Below are positions 19,087 through 26,980 of a stretch of 36,004 bases of DNA, one piece after another. The DNA is from an uncultured Pseudomonadota bacterium (GTDB taxonomy: Bacteria; Pseudomonadota; Gammaproteobacteria; Ga0077536): contig CACEAA010000012.1 in NCBI GenBank assembly GCA_902557415.1, positions 1-36,004 of the forward strand, given 5' to 3'. Position numbers and translations under genes: made by a program. Every line of letters starts with the position of its first letter. The stretch's first letter is position 1. The notes under the pieces are model-generated. The model was not told where the DNA came from. It did no database searches and saw nothing but the letters and a program-made list of their open reading frames with translations.

Positions 19087-19890
19087 ATGAAAAGAGACGT
19101 ATTTTTTATTTCCGATAGAACCGGTATAACTGCTGAAAATCTGGGCGATAGTCTTTTGACCCAGTTCCCAGACATTCAATTTAACCGAACTAACATACCA
19201 TTTGTAACAAGTGAAAAAGCTGCTCAAGCGGCTGTACTTTCGATACACCAATCGAGAAAAAGTGGAATAGAGCCAATTGTTTTCAGCACACTGACTGATG
19301 TGGCCACTCAAAGTATCATCAAAAACAGTTGTACCCATGTTTTCGATCTATTTGGAACTTTCGTCGAGCTACTAGAGGAAGCTCTAGGTACTGAATCGTC
19401 GCATAAGGCGGGCCGAATGCATGGCATAGGAGACACTAATGCATATGACAAGCGAGTGCAGGCACTAAACTTCACCCTAGGTCACGATGATGGTTTAAGT
19501 CTCAGGAATCTTAATGACGCCGACATCGTGTTAATCGGCGTCTCAAGATGCGGGAAAACGCCTACCTGCCTATATCTTGCGATGCAATATTCTTTGAAAG
19601 CCGCAAATTACCCGTTGATCCAAGATGATTTAATGGGCTCAACTTTACCAAAAAGTTTAGAATCATGCCGTGGTAAACTTTACGGTTTAACTATAGAGGC
19701 CGAACAGCTCAGTCGCATAAGGAAAGAAAGGCGCCCTACTGGCGAATACTCAACCCTAGCTCGATGCCAATGGGAAGTAGCCAGGGCGGAAAAACTTTTC
19801 GTAGAAGAGCAAATACCATTTATTGACACAACCACAGTATCTATAGAGGAAATGGCTGCTATCGCCCGGCGGGACATGAAACTACGTTGA
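19087..19890 (+). CDS. ppsR: PEP synthase regulatory kinase/pyrophosphorylase (PSRP)
   Basis: PpsR inactivates PEP synthase by ADP-dependent phosphorylation of a threonine next to the catalytic His, and reactivates it by phosphate-dependent pyrophosphorolysis. The 267-residue protein starts MKRDVFFISDRTGITAENLG, the family hallmark, and contains a P-loop-like GVSRCGKT at 151-158, the YLAMQY segment and the C-terminal ARCQWEVARAEKLF and IPFIDTTTVSIEEMAA. The target residue context GGRTCH is present in PpsA next door. The last 32 bases overlap the 3' end of the convergent hydratase-like gene. Confidence 0.97.
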   Translation: MKRDVFFISDRTGITAENLGDSLLTQFPDIQFNRTNIPFVTSEKAAQAAVLSIHQSRKSGIEPIVFSTLTDVATQSIIKNSCTHVFDLFGTFVELLEEALGTESSHKAGRMHGIGDTNAYDKRVQALNFTLGHDDGLSLRNLNDADIVLIGVSRCGKTPTCLYLAMQYSLKAANYPLIQDDLMGSTLPKSLESCRGKLYGLTIEAEQLSRIRKERRPTGEYSTLARCQWEVARAEKLFVEEQIPFIDTTTVSIEEMAAIARRDMKLR

Positions 19891-20734
19891 ATCTATTGTT
19901 CTCGGATTGGATAACCTGAAACGAGAGCGGCTGCGCCAAATCACCGTAGTCAACAAGATAGCACGCCTGCTTAGCAAGATTAATTTTTCCCATAACACCT
20001 GTGATAAGCGTATTTCCAGATTTGAGCGACCAACCCCTTCTTAACCTCTCGTTGACTAGCCATAATAATGCTTCCAACCTACTTCGAATCGAAACAGTAC
20101 CCGAATCAATAAGTTCACCTTCCTGGTACAACTTCGCGATAACTTGGCCGGCAAGCATGTCAGTAGTAATCGGCTGCCCAACTAGCCAGTTTTTTGAAGC
20201 CATATTCGAGGCAACTAAGTCAACAGCCGTGAGGGACTTTAATGATCTAAACGGCAAATTAGGCAACTCAATCACCGGCACGATGTGGAGAATATATTCA
20301 ATTAAATTGGTAACGGATGCTACAGGTTGAGTTATTTCTTTAGCGAGTACAAAACCGATTTCCATCTCGATGAAAAGCTTCTGGTAGTCGGCCATATCTA
20401 TGACAGGAGAACCGTGGAACTCTCCTTCGGCAAAAAGCACTCCGGATACCGGGCGGGCAATACCCCACTTTTTCTGGGCATCTGAGCTAGTAAAGCCAGC
20501 TTTATACCCACCGACAACTTTTGATTTTAGCTCGAGCTGAACATACGCATCCTGTATCTCATCAGCTTCGTCTAAACTAAGTTGGGAGTACTTCGTACTT
20601 AACAAGTCAACGGGTCCTTTTAATATTGAGGCGTAAAGATTTCTTGCTATCGTCTCAGGGTTTTGTTCTCCTGCAACGATCGAGCACCAAAAACTTATCA
20701 ACAAACCACCTAAAAGACATCGAAACGAAAGCAT
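19859..20734 (-). CDS. Exported FAH/2-keto-4-pentenoate hydratase-like protein
   Basis: The C-terminal about 260 residues resemble the MhpD branch of the fumarylacetoacetate hydrolase superfamily: KVVGGYKAGFTSSDAQKKWGI, PVSGVLFAEGEF, KLFIEMEIGFVLAKEI with the metal-binding Glu pattern, VIELPNLPF, MASKNWLVG and GNTLITGVMG. The start at ATG 20734 gives a signal peptide, MLSFRCLLGGLLISFWCSIVAG, so the protein looks exported, which is odd for a family that normally works in the cytosol. A TTG five codons earlier is also open. The gene ends inside ppsR by 32 bases. I cannot say whether it is catalytic; a ligand-binding role outside the cytoplasm is possible. Confidence 0.8.
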   Translation of the reverse strand: MLSFRCLLGGLLISFWCSIVAGEQNPETIARNLYASILKGPVDLLSTKYSQLSLDEADEIQDAYVQLELKSKVVGGYKAGFTSSDAQKKWGIARPVSGVLFAEGEFHGSPVIDMADYQKLFIEMEIGFVLAKEITQPVASVTNLIEYILHIVPVIELPNLPFRSLKSLTAVDLVASNMASKNWLVGQPITTDMLAGQVIAKLYQEGELIDSGTVSIRSRLEALLWLVNERLRRGWSLKSGNTLITGVMGKINLAKQACYLVDYGDLAQPLSFQVIQSENNRFNVVSCPAGR

Positions 20735-20957
20735 ATAAACTGTTCTCAAACGGAAGTGTAGGTATAAGAATATCGGAAACTAAGGGCTCGATTCAATACG
20801 ACTCCGAATAATAATGATAGCGAGGTGCAAAATCCTATAAACTATCAAAGTTGTAAAAGTCTTACCGTGTAATATTATTGTCTCAGACGGTATATCAAGG
20901 AAACTAATCATTTCAAATTTTAGGTCTCGAATAGCGTTAACCGCTGTAGCAGTAGTT

Positions 20958-21503
20958 ATGAAATTAGCGGCAATGGTCTTTTCTGCCACTGCTCAAGGAA
21001 TTTTGCCTGATAGCGAAATTTACTCCTCTATTATAAATCATGGGCTGGACTCGTATACGGAAATAGTAGTGATCGCAGAAAAAACGTCAGGGTCTATCGT
21101 AGAGCTTGGTGCAGATGATGAGCTGGAAAAAATTATAGAAGTACTCGATATCGAAAAGGAGACTTACATAAACTGGGGGAAGCGCAATCGTGAAAAAGTC
21201 ATCTTCAACTCCGTTCTAAAGCTAACCATTCCGTATGTTCTTCTACCCGAAAAAACCCGAGAGCTAATATTCGACCAATTAGATGTAAAAACTGCCTGGC
21301 TTGAGTTCTCGGACACTTATAACGGGGCGCGAAATCTACTTCGATTCTCTCAGATAGGGTATAACCATAAGATTACAAACGCGTTAGTCTATGTGGAACA
21401 TCTTTGCGGGGTAGAATGTAGTAGCGGGCGGTTCATAGCGCTCAAATTAATAGACAATCGATGGGTAGTTAAAGGTAGCAACTTAATTTGGGTAGCATAC
21501 TAA
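20958..21503 (+). CDS. Predicted secreted protein of unknown function
   Basis: I do not recognise the 181-residue product. It has a hydrophobic, Ala-rich start ending in SATAQG, which reads like the end of a signal peptide, and two cysteines in LCGVECSSGRF that could form a disulfide. The middle is mixed alpha/beta and Glu/Asp-rich. The listed ATG (20958) has no Shine-Dalgarno and yields a very short leader; the frame is open upstream, and ISNFRSRIALTAVAVVMKL would make a better signal peptide. AAGGAA at 20897-20902 would suit an ATC or ATT start at 20907 or 20910. It is first in a plus-strand run with LOG and HAD genes. Confidence 0.65.
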   Translation: MKLAAMVFSATAQGILPDSEIYSSIINHGLDSYTEIVVIAEKTSGSIVELGADDELEKIIEVLDIEKETYINWGKRNREKVIFNSVLKLTIPYVLLPEKTRELIFDQLDVKTAWLEFSDTYNGARNLLRFSQIGYNHKITNALVYVEHLCGVECSSGRFIALKLIDNRWVVKGSNLIWVAY

Positions 21504-21523
21504 ATGTTATCCTAGTGAGATGA

Positions 21524-22069
21524 ATGATTATGGTAACTTCAATCTGTGTATTTTGTGGGTCAAGCTCAGGTAATAATCCCAATTACGCGGATGCGGCCGA
21601 CGCTCTAGGCCGAGAAATAGGTGTCCGAGGCATAAAATTAATATATGGGGGAGGCGGGCTTGGCTTAATGGGGACTTTAATCACGGCTGCACAAGAAATA
21701 GGTTGCGAGACATTAGGGATCCTCCCAGAGTTTCTTACTGCTAATCAACCAATAATTGACTCATTCGGAGATCATATATTAGTCGACGATATATTCGAAA
21801 GAAAATCACTTATGCTGGAGAACTCAGACTGTTTCGCGGTCTTGCCGGGCGGTGTCGGAACCTACGATGAGTTTTTTGAGATTCTTGCCTGGAGGCAACT
21901 CGGCCAGGCTCGACAGAATATAGGTCTTCTAAATATAGATAACTTTTTCGATCCATTGATCGTGCTACTTGACCAGGGAGTAGCGAAGGGATTTATCCAG
22001 ACTTCTGTAAGAGACAGCATTATTGTAGAGATCCTGCCTCAAAATCTCTTAAATAAGTTAATAGACTAA
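21524..22069 (+). CDS. LOG family protein (cytokinin riboside 5'-monophosphate phosphoribohydrolase-like)
   Basis: LOG-type enzymes split nucleoside monophosphates into base and ribose 5-phosphate, with roles in cytokinin release and nucleotide clean-up. The 181-residue protein carries the TIGR00730 hallmarks: ICVFCGSSSGNNP, YGGGGLGLMG, GILPEFL, the paired ERKSLMLENSDCFAVLPGGVGTYDEF with PGGxGTxxE, and the WRQLGQ helix. The first ATG (21524) is used; a second ATG two codons later is equally possible. It follows the unknown gene by 20 bases and precedes a HAD gene by 24 bases. Confidence 0.93.
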   Translation: MIMVTSICVFCGSSSGNNPNYADAADALGREIGVRGIKLIYGGGGLGLMGTLITAAQEIGCETLGILPEFLTANQPIIDSFGDHILVDDIFERKSLMLENSDCFAVLPGGVGTYDEFFEILAWRQLGQARQNIGLLNIDNFFDPLIVLLDQGVAKGFIQTSVRDSIIVEILPQNLLNKLID

Positions 22070-22093
22070 ATACAGGGAACTAAATTATAAAAC

Positions 22094-22765
22094 ATGGAAA
22101 TGTTCCGCGGCGTAATTTTTGATATGGACGGAGTTCTCGTTAACTCGGAACCAATAATCAGAGTATGTGCGCAGGAAGCAGCTGCTAAGCTTGGGTTCTT
22201 AATATCAAATGAGGTATACGTCACTTGGATGGGTCTCCCGTCAACACAACTACAAGATGCGATTCGTCATACCATGGGATCCAGATTCCCAATAGAAAAC
22301 TTTTATGACGAGTATAAAAAGCGATGGGAAAAAAAAATAAAAGCAGGAGAGATATTGGCCAACCCTGGCATAAAGCCATTATTAAAGGCTCTCAGAAGAG
22401 AGTCGGTGCCGATCGCCGTCGCGACATCCACAATTCGTGAGCAAGCTATCGAAACACTGCGCGCAACCGATTTGCTAATTTATTTTGACACGATTGTGGG
22501 AGGGGATAATGTCAAAAATGGCAAGCCTGCTCCAGATATATACCGCTACGCAGCTAGAAAGATTAATGTGCCAACTAACCAATGCGTTGCTCTAGAAGAT
22601 TCAGAAATTGGCGTAAAGTCAGCGGTATCCGCAGGATTATACGTAATTATGATCCCAGACTTGGTGGCGCCAAACTCTACCATCAAAAAACTACCTAAAC
22701 ATATTGTTGCTTCAACCGTCGATGCAGCCGACCTTGTGCTAAAATTGACGCAATGCGGGATATAA
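22094..22765 (+). CDS. HAD superfamily hydrolase, beta-phosphoglucomutase-like
   Basis: The 223-residue protein has HAD motif I at the N terminus (FDMDGVLVNSEP, nucleophile and acid Asp), a helical cap, motif II in AVATSTIREQA, motif III Lys in NGKPAPDIY, and motif IV as ALEDSEIGVKSAVSAGL. The DGVLVNSEP and KPAPDIY forms are those of the sugar-phosphate phosphatase and beta-phosphoglucomutase branch (YniC/GS1-like). The substrate is not predictable. It lies between LOG and a second HAD gene in the same direction. Confidence 0.92.
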   Translation: MEMFRGVIFDMDGVLVNSEPIIRVCAQEAAAKLGFLISNEVYVTWMGLPSTQLQDAIRHTMGSRFPIENFYDEYKKRWEKKIKAGEILANPGIKPLLKALRRESVPIAVATSTIREQAIETLRATDLLIYFDTIVGGDNVKNGKPAPDIYRYAARKINVPTNQCVALEDSEIGVKSAVSAGLYVIMIPDLVAPNSTIKKLPKHIVASTVDAADLVLKLTQCGI

Positions 22766-22858
22766 TGATTGAGGCAAAAATATTGAAGAAGAACCAGAGT
22801 CTTAATCAGCCTTGTAAGAATATTAGCGCGGATATCCTAAGCAATGAAGGAAACGACT

Positions 22859-23734
22859 ATGTTTAAACAAAATGTGATAGCTCTGGTTTACGACTTTGAC
22901 GGTACGCTCACCCCAGAGCCCATGCAAGAATATACTGTTCTTCCTGAACTTGGTATCAAGCCAAAAGAATTTTGGGACCAAGTCGACGAGGAGGTGAAGA
23001 ACACTGGTGCGGATCCAATTCTAACTTATATGCGTCTCCTGGTTGAGCAAATAGAGGCTAACAAGGCGCACCTAAGTAGAGACGCGCTGCGGAATCTCGC
23101 GAGAGAAATTAAATATTATCCAGGGGTTCTGAACTGGTTCGAGCGCATAAATCACTTTGTTAATGTCGCGTCTGAAGGGCTAATTGAGATAAAACATTAT
23201 ATTATTTCGGCAGGACTGCACGAAATTCTTGAGGGTATAAGTATAAAAAGACATTTTGCACAAATTTATGCTTCACAATACTATTTTGACCACCACGAAG
23301 TAGCACGATTCCCCACTATAGTAATTAACGACACCGCTAAAACTCATTATCTCTTTAAAATTAATAAAGGTAGAGAAGGCGCGCTAGAAACCGTGAACGA
23401 ATATATGCCGGAAAATGAACGTGCTATCCCGTTTCAAAACATGCTCTACCTAGGCGATGGACTCACCGATGTGCCATGTATGACTGTAGTTAAGAAATAC
23501 GGTGGGTTTGCAGTAGCAGTTCATAAAGAAGAGTATAACGACGCTGAGAAGACAGTCGAAGCATGCAAAACGCTAGCAGATGCTAACCGTATAGATTTTT
23601 ACGCTCCCGCAGATTATTGCGAAGGATCCTTACTTGAGAGACATGTTAAAAAAATCCTCAAATTGATAATGGCGCGTATCGAATTCGAACTAGAAAGACA
23701 AAAGTTCTCGAAAACATTTACGGATGGTAAGTAA
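22859..23734 (+). CDS. HAD family hydrolase, phosphoserine phosphatase-like
   Basis: The second HAD protein, 291 residues from the ATG at 22859, which has AAGGAA six bases upstream; an ATG at 22844 is too close to be served by that site. Motif I is VYDFDGTLTPEP. Motif II may lie in HYIISAGLHEILEG, and motif IV is MLYLGDGLTDVPCM. It differs from the gene before it: longer, with an unusual cap (AREIKYYPGVLNWFERIN) and a C-terminal basic helix. The substrate is unknown. Its stop is directly followed by the lipoprotein ATG, so the two are coupled. Confidence 0.88.
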   Translation: MFKQNVIALVYDFDGTLTPEPMQEYTVLPELGIKPKEFWDQVDEEVKNTGADPILTYMRLLVEQIEANKAHLSRDALRNLAREIKYYPGVLNWFERINHFVNVASEGLIEIKHYIISAGLHEILEGISIKRHFAQIYASQYYFDHHEVARFPTIVINDTAKTHYLFKINKGREGALETVNEYMPENERAIPFQNMLYLGDGLTDVPCMTVVKKYGGFAVAVHKEEYNDAEKTVEACKTLADANRIDFYAPADYCEGSLLERHVKKILKLIMARIEFELERQKFSKTFTDGK

Positions 23735-24256
23735 ATGAAAACACCATGGCACAGTAGCTACTCCGTGTTCATCACACTCCTACTAGTCGCAACCATCTTA
23801 AGCGGCTGCGCTAGAATGGACGTACCCTCGATTTCTCTTCCTAAAATGCCTGATATCAAACTAATGAAAAATAAAGTCAGTCACTCTACACCTCGGGCAC
23901 TACTTTCGGCACGGATTGTCAACACTGGTTACACTGATCAAGTACCTAAAATGACGGTTGGAAAATTAGTCGAATATGCTGAACGCAGTTTCTCGTGTGC
24001 ATGTCATCGCGAGCGCTTCGTAAAAAGTTGGGATAAAAGCTCAACTGGTTACGTCCTTTCATCTAATTCCAAGGAGTTTGAAACCATTAAATTTTCTTGT
24101 GAGAAAGAAGAAGGCGAATATTCTTGTTTTGTCAACGAGATTACAAATACAACCAGGTCAGAGTTGAGCCGTCGTTACGTTTCAGGAGATAACTTTATAA
24201 AAACCATTTACGTAAATGGTCGAGTCTGTAAAAGGCAAGAAACATGCGAAGGTTAA
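23735..24256 (+). CDS. Predicted lipoprotein of unknown function
   Basis: The 173-residue protein starts with a lipoprotein signal, MKTPWHSSYSVFITLLLVAT followed by ILSGC, giving Cys25 as the lipidated residue. The Asp four residues on (C-A-R-M-D) is not at the +2 position, so outer-membrane sorting is expected. The mature part has a Pro-rich linker (VPSISLPKMPDIK) and a domain with paired cysteines in FSCACH, SCEKEEGEYSC and VCKRQETC, likely disulfide-bonded. I recognise no family. The ATG begins the base after the upstream HAD stop. Confidence 0.8.
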   Translation: MKTPWHSSYSVFITLLLVATILSGCARMDVPSISLPKMPDIKLMKNKVSHSTPRALLSARIVNTGYTDQVPKMTVGKLVEYAERSFSCACHRERFVKSWDKSSTGYVLSSNSKEFETIKFSCEKEEGEYSCFVNEITNTTRSELSRRYVSGDNFIKTIYVNGRVCKRQETCEG

Positions 24257-24326
24257 AAAGCTCTATCAGCTGAAATATAGAGTACTATTCGCTATCCAAA
24301 TTTATACATTCATAATAAATATGCGC

Positions 24327-25250
24327 TCAGTATCGAGCTACCTCGGCGTCTATCTCAGCTGACCAAGCATCTATTCCGCCGGACAAATTATAGACTCGTG
24401 TAAAACCTTGGTCTCTGAAGTACTCGGCAGCGGACTGACTTCGTACACCGGTGTGGCATTGGAAAATCATAATTGAGTTACGGTCCAAAGTATCAATAAA
24501 TTTAATACTTTCCTCATTTAATATGAGCGAACCAGCAATAACTGCGATATCTCTCTCGCTTTCTTCTCTCACATCAAAAAGATAAAAAGTATCGCCAGAC
24601 TCTTGGAGCTTTTTTAATTCCAGCACACTCATTTGAGATACCATTGAGGGCGCATTTGGATTCGTAATGCTGAAGACGCTTCCCTCGGGCGTCAATTCCA
24701 TATCAATTCGTAATCCATCAGTTTTTTTAGCCGTGGAACGATTGAGTAACAACTCTATCCCATTATTTTCTATTGCTATTACTTGACCAGAATTAGGCGC
24801 CAAATTGAACTCATGAACCCAATCATCTGTAACGTTTAAATGAACATTAAGATCGGGGTGCTGCGAGCAGACCTCCCTTATAGATTCTGCAGCTGAGTCA
24901 GTAATCACAATAGATGGCAGCGGCAATGGCTCCATGTCTCCTATCAATTTTGCTAATTCACCAGTTTTGAAAAGTTGCTCAACGACATCACAGCCGCCTA
25001 TGAAGTCTCCTTCAATATACAGTTGAGGAATAGTGGGCCACTCAGAGTATTCCTTTATTCCATTCCTAACATCCGGATCTGAGAGCACATCAATAGTTTT
25101 GTAATTATCAGTCAATCCCTCTAAAACTCCGACGACACGTGCCGAAAATCCGCACTGTGGCCCGTCACGATCTCCTTTCATGAATAGAACAATTTTTTCA
25201 CTATTTATAATGTTATCGAGTCTTAGCTTAAGATCATCTGAAATGGACAT
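24327..25250 (-). CDS. Three-domain fusion: CGFS glutaredoxin, A-type Fe-S carrier-like domain, rhodanese
   Basis: The 307-residue protein begins at ATG 25250 behind AAAGG. Residues about 5-105 are a monothiol glutaredoxin of the Grx4 class with the CGFS site at 33-36, plus WPTIPQLYIEGDFIGGCD, which bind glutathione and a shared [2Fe-2S] cluster. Residues about 110-200 (IVITDSAAESIREV to SITNPNAP) have the look of an IscA/ErpA (HesB) domain, but the three cluster-ligand cysteines (C...CGC) are absent. Residues about 210-305 are a single rhodanese domain with YLFDVREESE and active-site loop CHTGVRS (Cys265), GlpE-like. A role in iron-sulfur or sulfane sulfur transfer is likely. It is last in a minus-strand run that starts with a thiolase. 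Confidence 0.88.
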   Translation of the reverse strand: MSISDDLKLRLDNIINSEKIVLFMKGDRDGPQCGFSARVVGVLEGLTDNYKTIDVLSDPDVRNGIKEYSEWPTIPQLYIEGDFIGGCDVVEQLFKTGELAKLIGDMEPLPLPSIVITDSAAESIREVCSQHPDLNVHLNVTDDWVHEFNLAPNSGQVIAIENNGIELLLNRSTAKKTDGLRIDMELTPEGSVFSITNPNAPSMVSQMSVLELKKLQESGDTFYLFDVREESERDIAVIAGSLILNEESIKFIDTLDRNSIMIFQCHTGVRSQSAAEYFRDQGFTRVYNLSGGIDAWSAEIDAEVARY

Positions 25251-25292
25251 TAACACACCTTTCCTAATAATATTTTCAATAATTAAAACAGT

Positions 25293-26408
25293 TCAAAATT
25301 CTATTTCTCTAACTAATTGGAAGTTGCGCTTACCTAGCTTAATAGAGATAGCAAGATCAAACACGCTGGAGGCGCTAAAGCTCGAAAACAAGCGAGTTAT
25401 TTTCTTCCGCTCCGTGTCAGCAGAACTTTCGAAAACGTTCAATACTCTTTGCATCATCCACTGCCCGTATGTGGCGAGTTTCCGCTTTTCGGTCACTTCG
25501 TGTGAACAACCAGTTCCTAACACGAAATCTATATCACCAAAATATCTAGGCATTATAATGTCGCTGCTACTTTGGAGCCACAATTGGAGAGCTTGCACTT
25601 CATCTGTAATGACTGGTACGAAGTCTCTCGACAAATGGTTCAGTAGGCGTAAAAGTGTGTCTGGAATCGCCTCGAAATCAACCCAACTATCTTCTTCGAA
25701 CGGTAGCTCCAAGTTAAAACTATTCATTCGCACTACCCAATCACAAACCCCAGGAGCAGCCTCACGCATCAAGTCTCCAGACGCAGGATCTCGATATAAA
25801 TGAGCATAAAGTGGACCAAAAAATGCGAAATCACCCAAGGACGGCTGGCCACCGAGTAAATAAGGAAATGTCTCAACGTGATTTTCAAAAAGTCTTAAGA
25901 ATTCAAGATACTCAGTCTCTATAGACGCACCGGTATGCTCCGTAATCCCATGTATAGGACACCAATCTTGAAAAGTTTTTGCGATTTTTTTTCCAACCCG
26001 CAATTGCTCATCGGTAGTAGCAGACGGATCATTATTCCGCCCCATCTCACGCACCGCGAAATCGCGATTATATCTCCATCGATAATGTAGCGCCGGTAAC
26101 TTAAGCCATTCATCGCCAATAACTTCTAACCAGTAACTCAAAGCTGTACCGGGAGCCGTAGGGGGAAACACGGATTTTTCGGCGTAGACACACTCGTAAT
26201 GGTCTATCATATCGGACGTATCTTGAAGCGTCTCACCTAGTTCTGTAAGAATCACTGGAATCACTGGCCACCCTACTGTGGGCAGAATTTTGGTCGCGAA
26301 AATGACTCTGTCCCCCAAAACCTCAGTAAAAGGTATGCTCTTATATTGTAGATAGGCACGGATTTTTGCGCCATAATAAGAAGCATCGACGTTATAAAGA
26401 GTTTCCAT
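25293..26408 (-). CDS. Glutathione S-transferase family protein with C-terminal extension
   Basis: The 371-residue protein has an N-terminal thioredoxin-like GST domain (LYNVDASYYGAKIRAYLQYK, then WPVIPVILTELGETLQDTSDMIDHYE with the cis-Pro and the ETLQDTSDM glutathione-binding pattern) and an all-helical domain (PYLLGGQPSLGDFAFFGPLYAHLY). GSTs are usually 200-240 residues; here the C-terminal about 120 residues (from about EEDSWVDFEAIP) are an extra segment I do not recognise. The start has GAGGAATT before ATG. It lies 42 bases upstream of the glutaredoxin fusion and 79 bases after the cupin gene. The substrate is unknown. Confidence 0.88.
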   Translation of the reverse strand: METLYNVDASYYGAKIRAYLQYKSIPFTEVLGDRVIFATKILPTVGWPVIPVILTELGETLQDTSDMIDHYECVYAEKSVFPPTAPGTALSYWLEVIGDEWLKLPALHYRWRYNRDFAVREMGRNNDPSATTDEQLRVGKKIAKTFQDWCPIHGITEHTGASIETEYLEFLRLFENHVETFPYLLGGQPSLGDFAFFGPLYAHLYRDPASGDLMREAAPGVCDWVVRMNSFNLELPFEEDSWVDFEAIPDTLLRLLNHLSRDFVPVITDEVQALQLWLQSSSDIIMPRYFGDIDFVLGTGCSHEVTEKRKLATYGQWMMQRVLNVFESSADTERKKITRLFSSFSASSVFDLAISIKLGKRNFQLVREIEF

Positions 26409-26487
26409 AATTCCTCAAGAAAAATAACAGATACTAGAAGCACGTCTCGCACCCAAGTACAAAATGATAAAGCATATTTAATTAGAT

Positions 26488-26937
26488 TTATGCTTTCTTT
26501 AGCTTACTCTCGTAATCATGCTTCATACGAGCCAACTCTTCCCAACCCAAATAGGAAGTAAATCCCTCATCGTCATAAAACAGAATAGATCCATTGCAAA
26601 TAAATAGATATTCTGTGTCTTCTAAAGCCGTAGTAGCTCCATGCAACATGCCATTAGGCTCATAGACATAGTCTCCGGCATCCAGCGTTCCATCTCGAAC
26701 TTGAAGTTTACCCGAGAGGATATAAGTGTGTGACGCAGATAAGTGCTTGTGCTGCGGTGCCGTGAAGCCTTTCAACCAACGGAATAAAACCGCCCAACTT
26801 CCGGACTCTGAACCTGTCCATAAAATTTTTATAAATGAGCGTTCGTCGAACTGTGGCATCCAATCCATCTGTGCGGCATGAACAAGCGTGTCCATAAGTT
26901 CCGAATTAACCGGAGAAATATCCTGAGGTAATCCCAT
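26488..26937 (-). CDS. Cupin-fold protein, Dke1-like
   Basis: A 149-residue single-domain cupin. The metal-site motif is PQHKHLSASH, with His63 and His65, and a later GMLHGAT with His99, close to the three-His site of acetylacetone dioxygenase Dke1 (His62, 64, 104); the usual cupin Glu is absent. So it may bind Fe(II) or another metal and cleave a small ketone-type substrate. No activity can be assigned from sequence alone. AGGGAG stands just before the ATG. It sits between an SDR and a GST in one minus-strand run. Confidence 0.8.
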   Translation of the reverse strand: MGLPQDISPVNSELMDTLVHAAQMDWMPQFDERSFIKILWTGSESGSWAVLFRWLKGFTAPQHKHLSASHTYILSGKLQVRDGTLDAGDYVYEPNGMLHGATTALEDTEYLFICNGSILFYDDEGFTSYLGWEELARMKHDYESKLKKA

Positions 26938-26980
26938 TTTGTTACTCCCTGTTTAATAGTTTTAATGTTCTCTATTGCGC

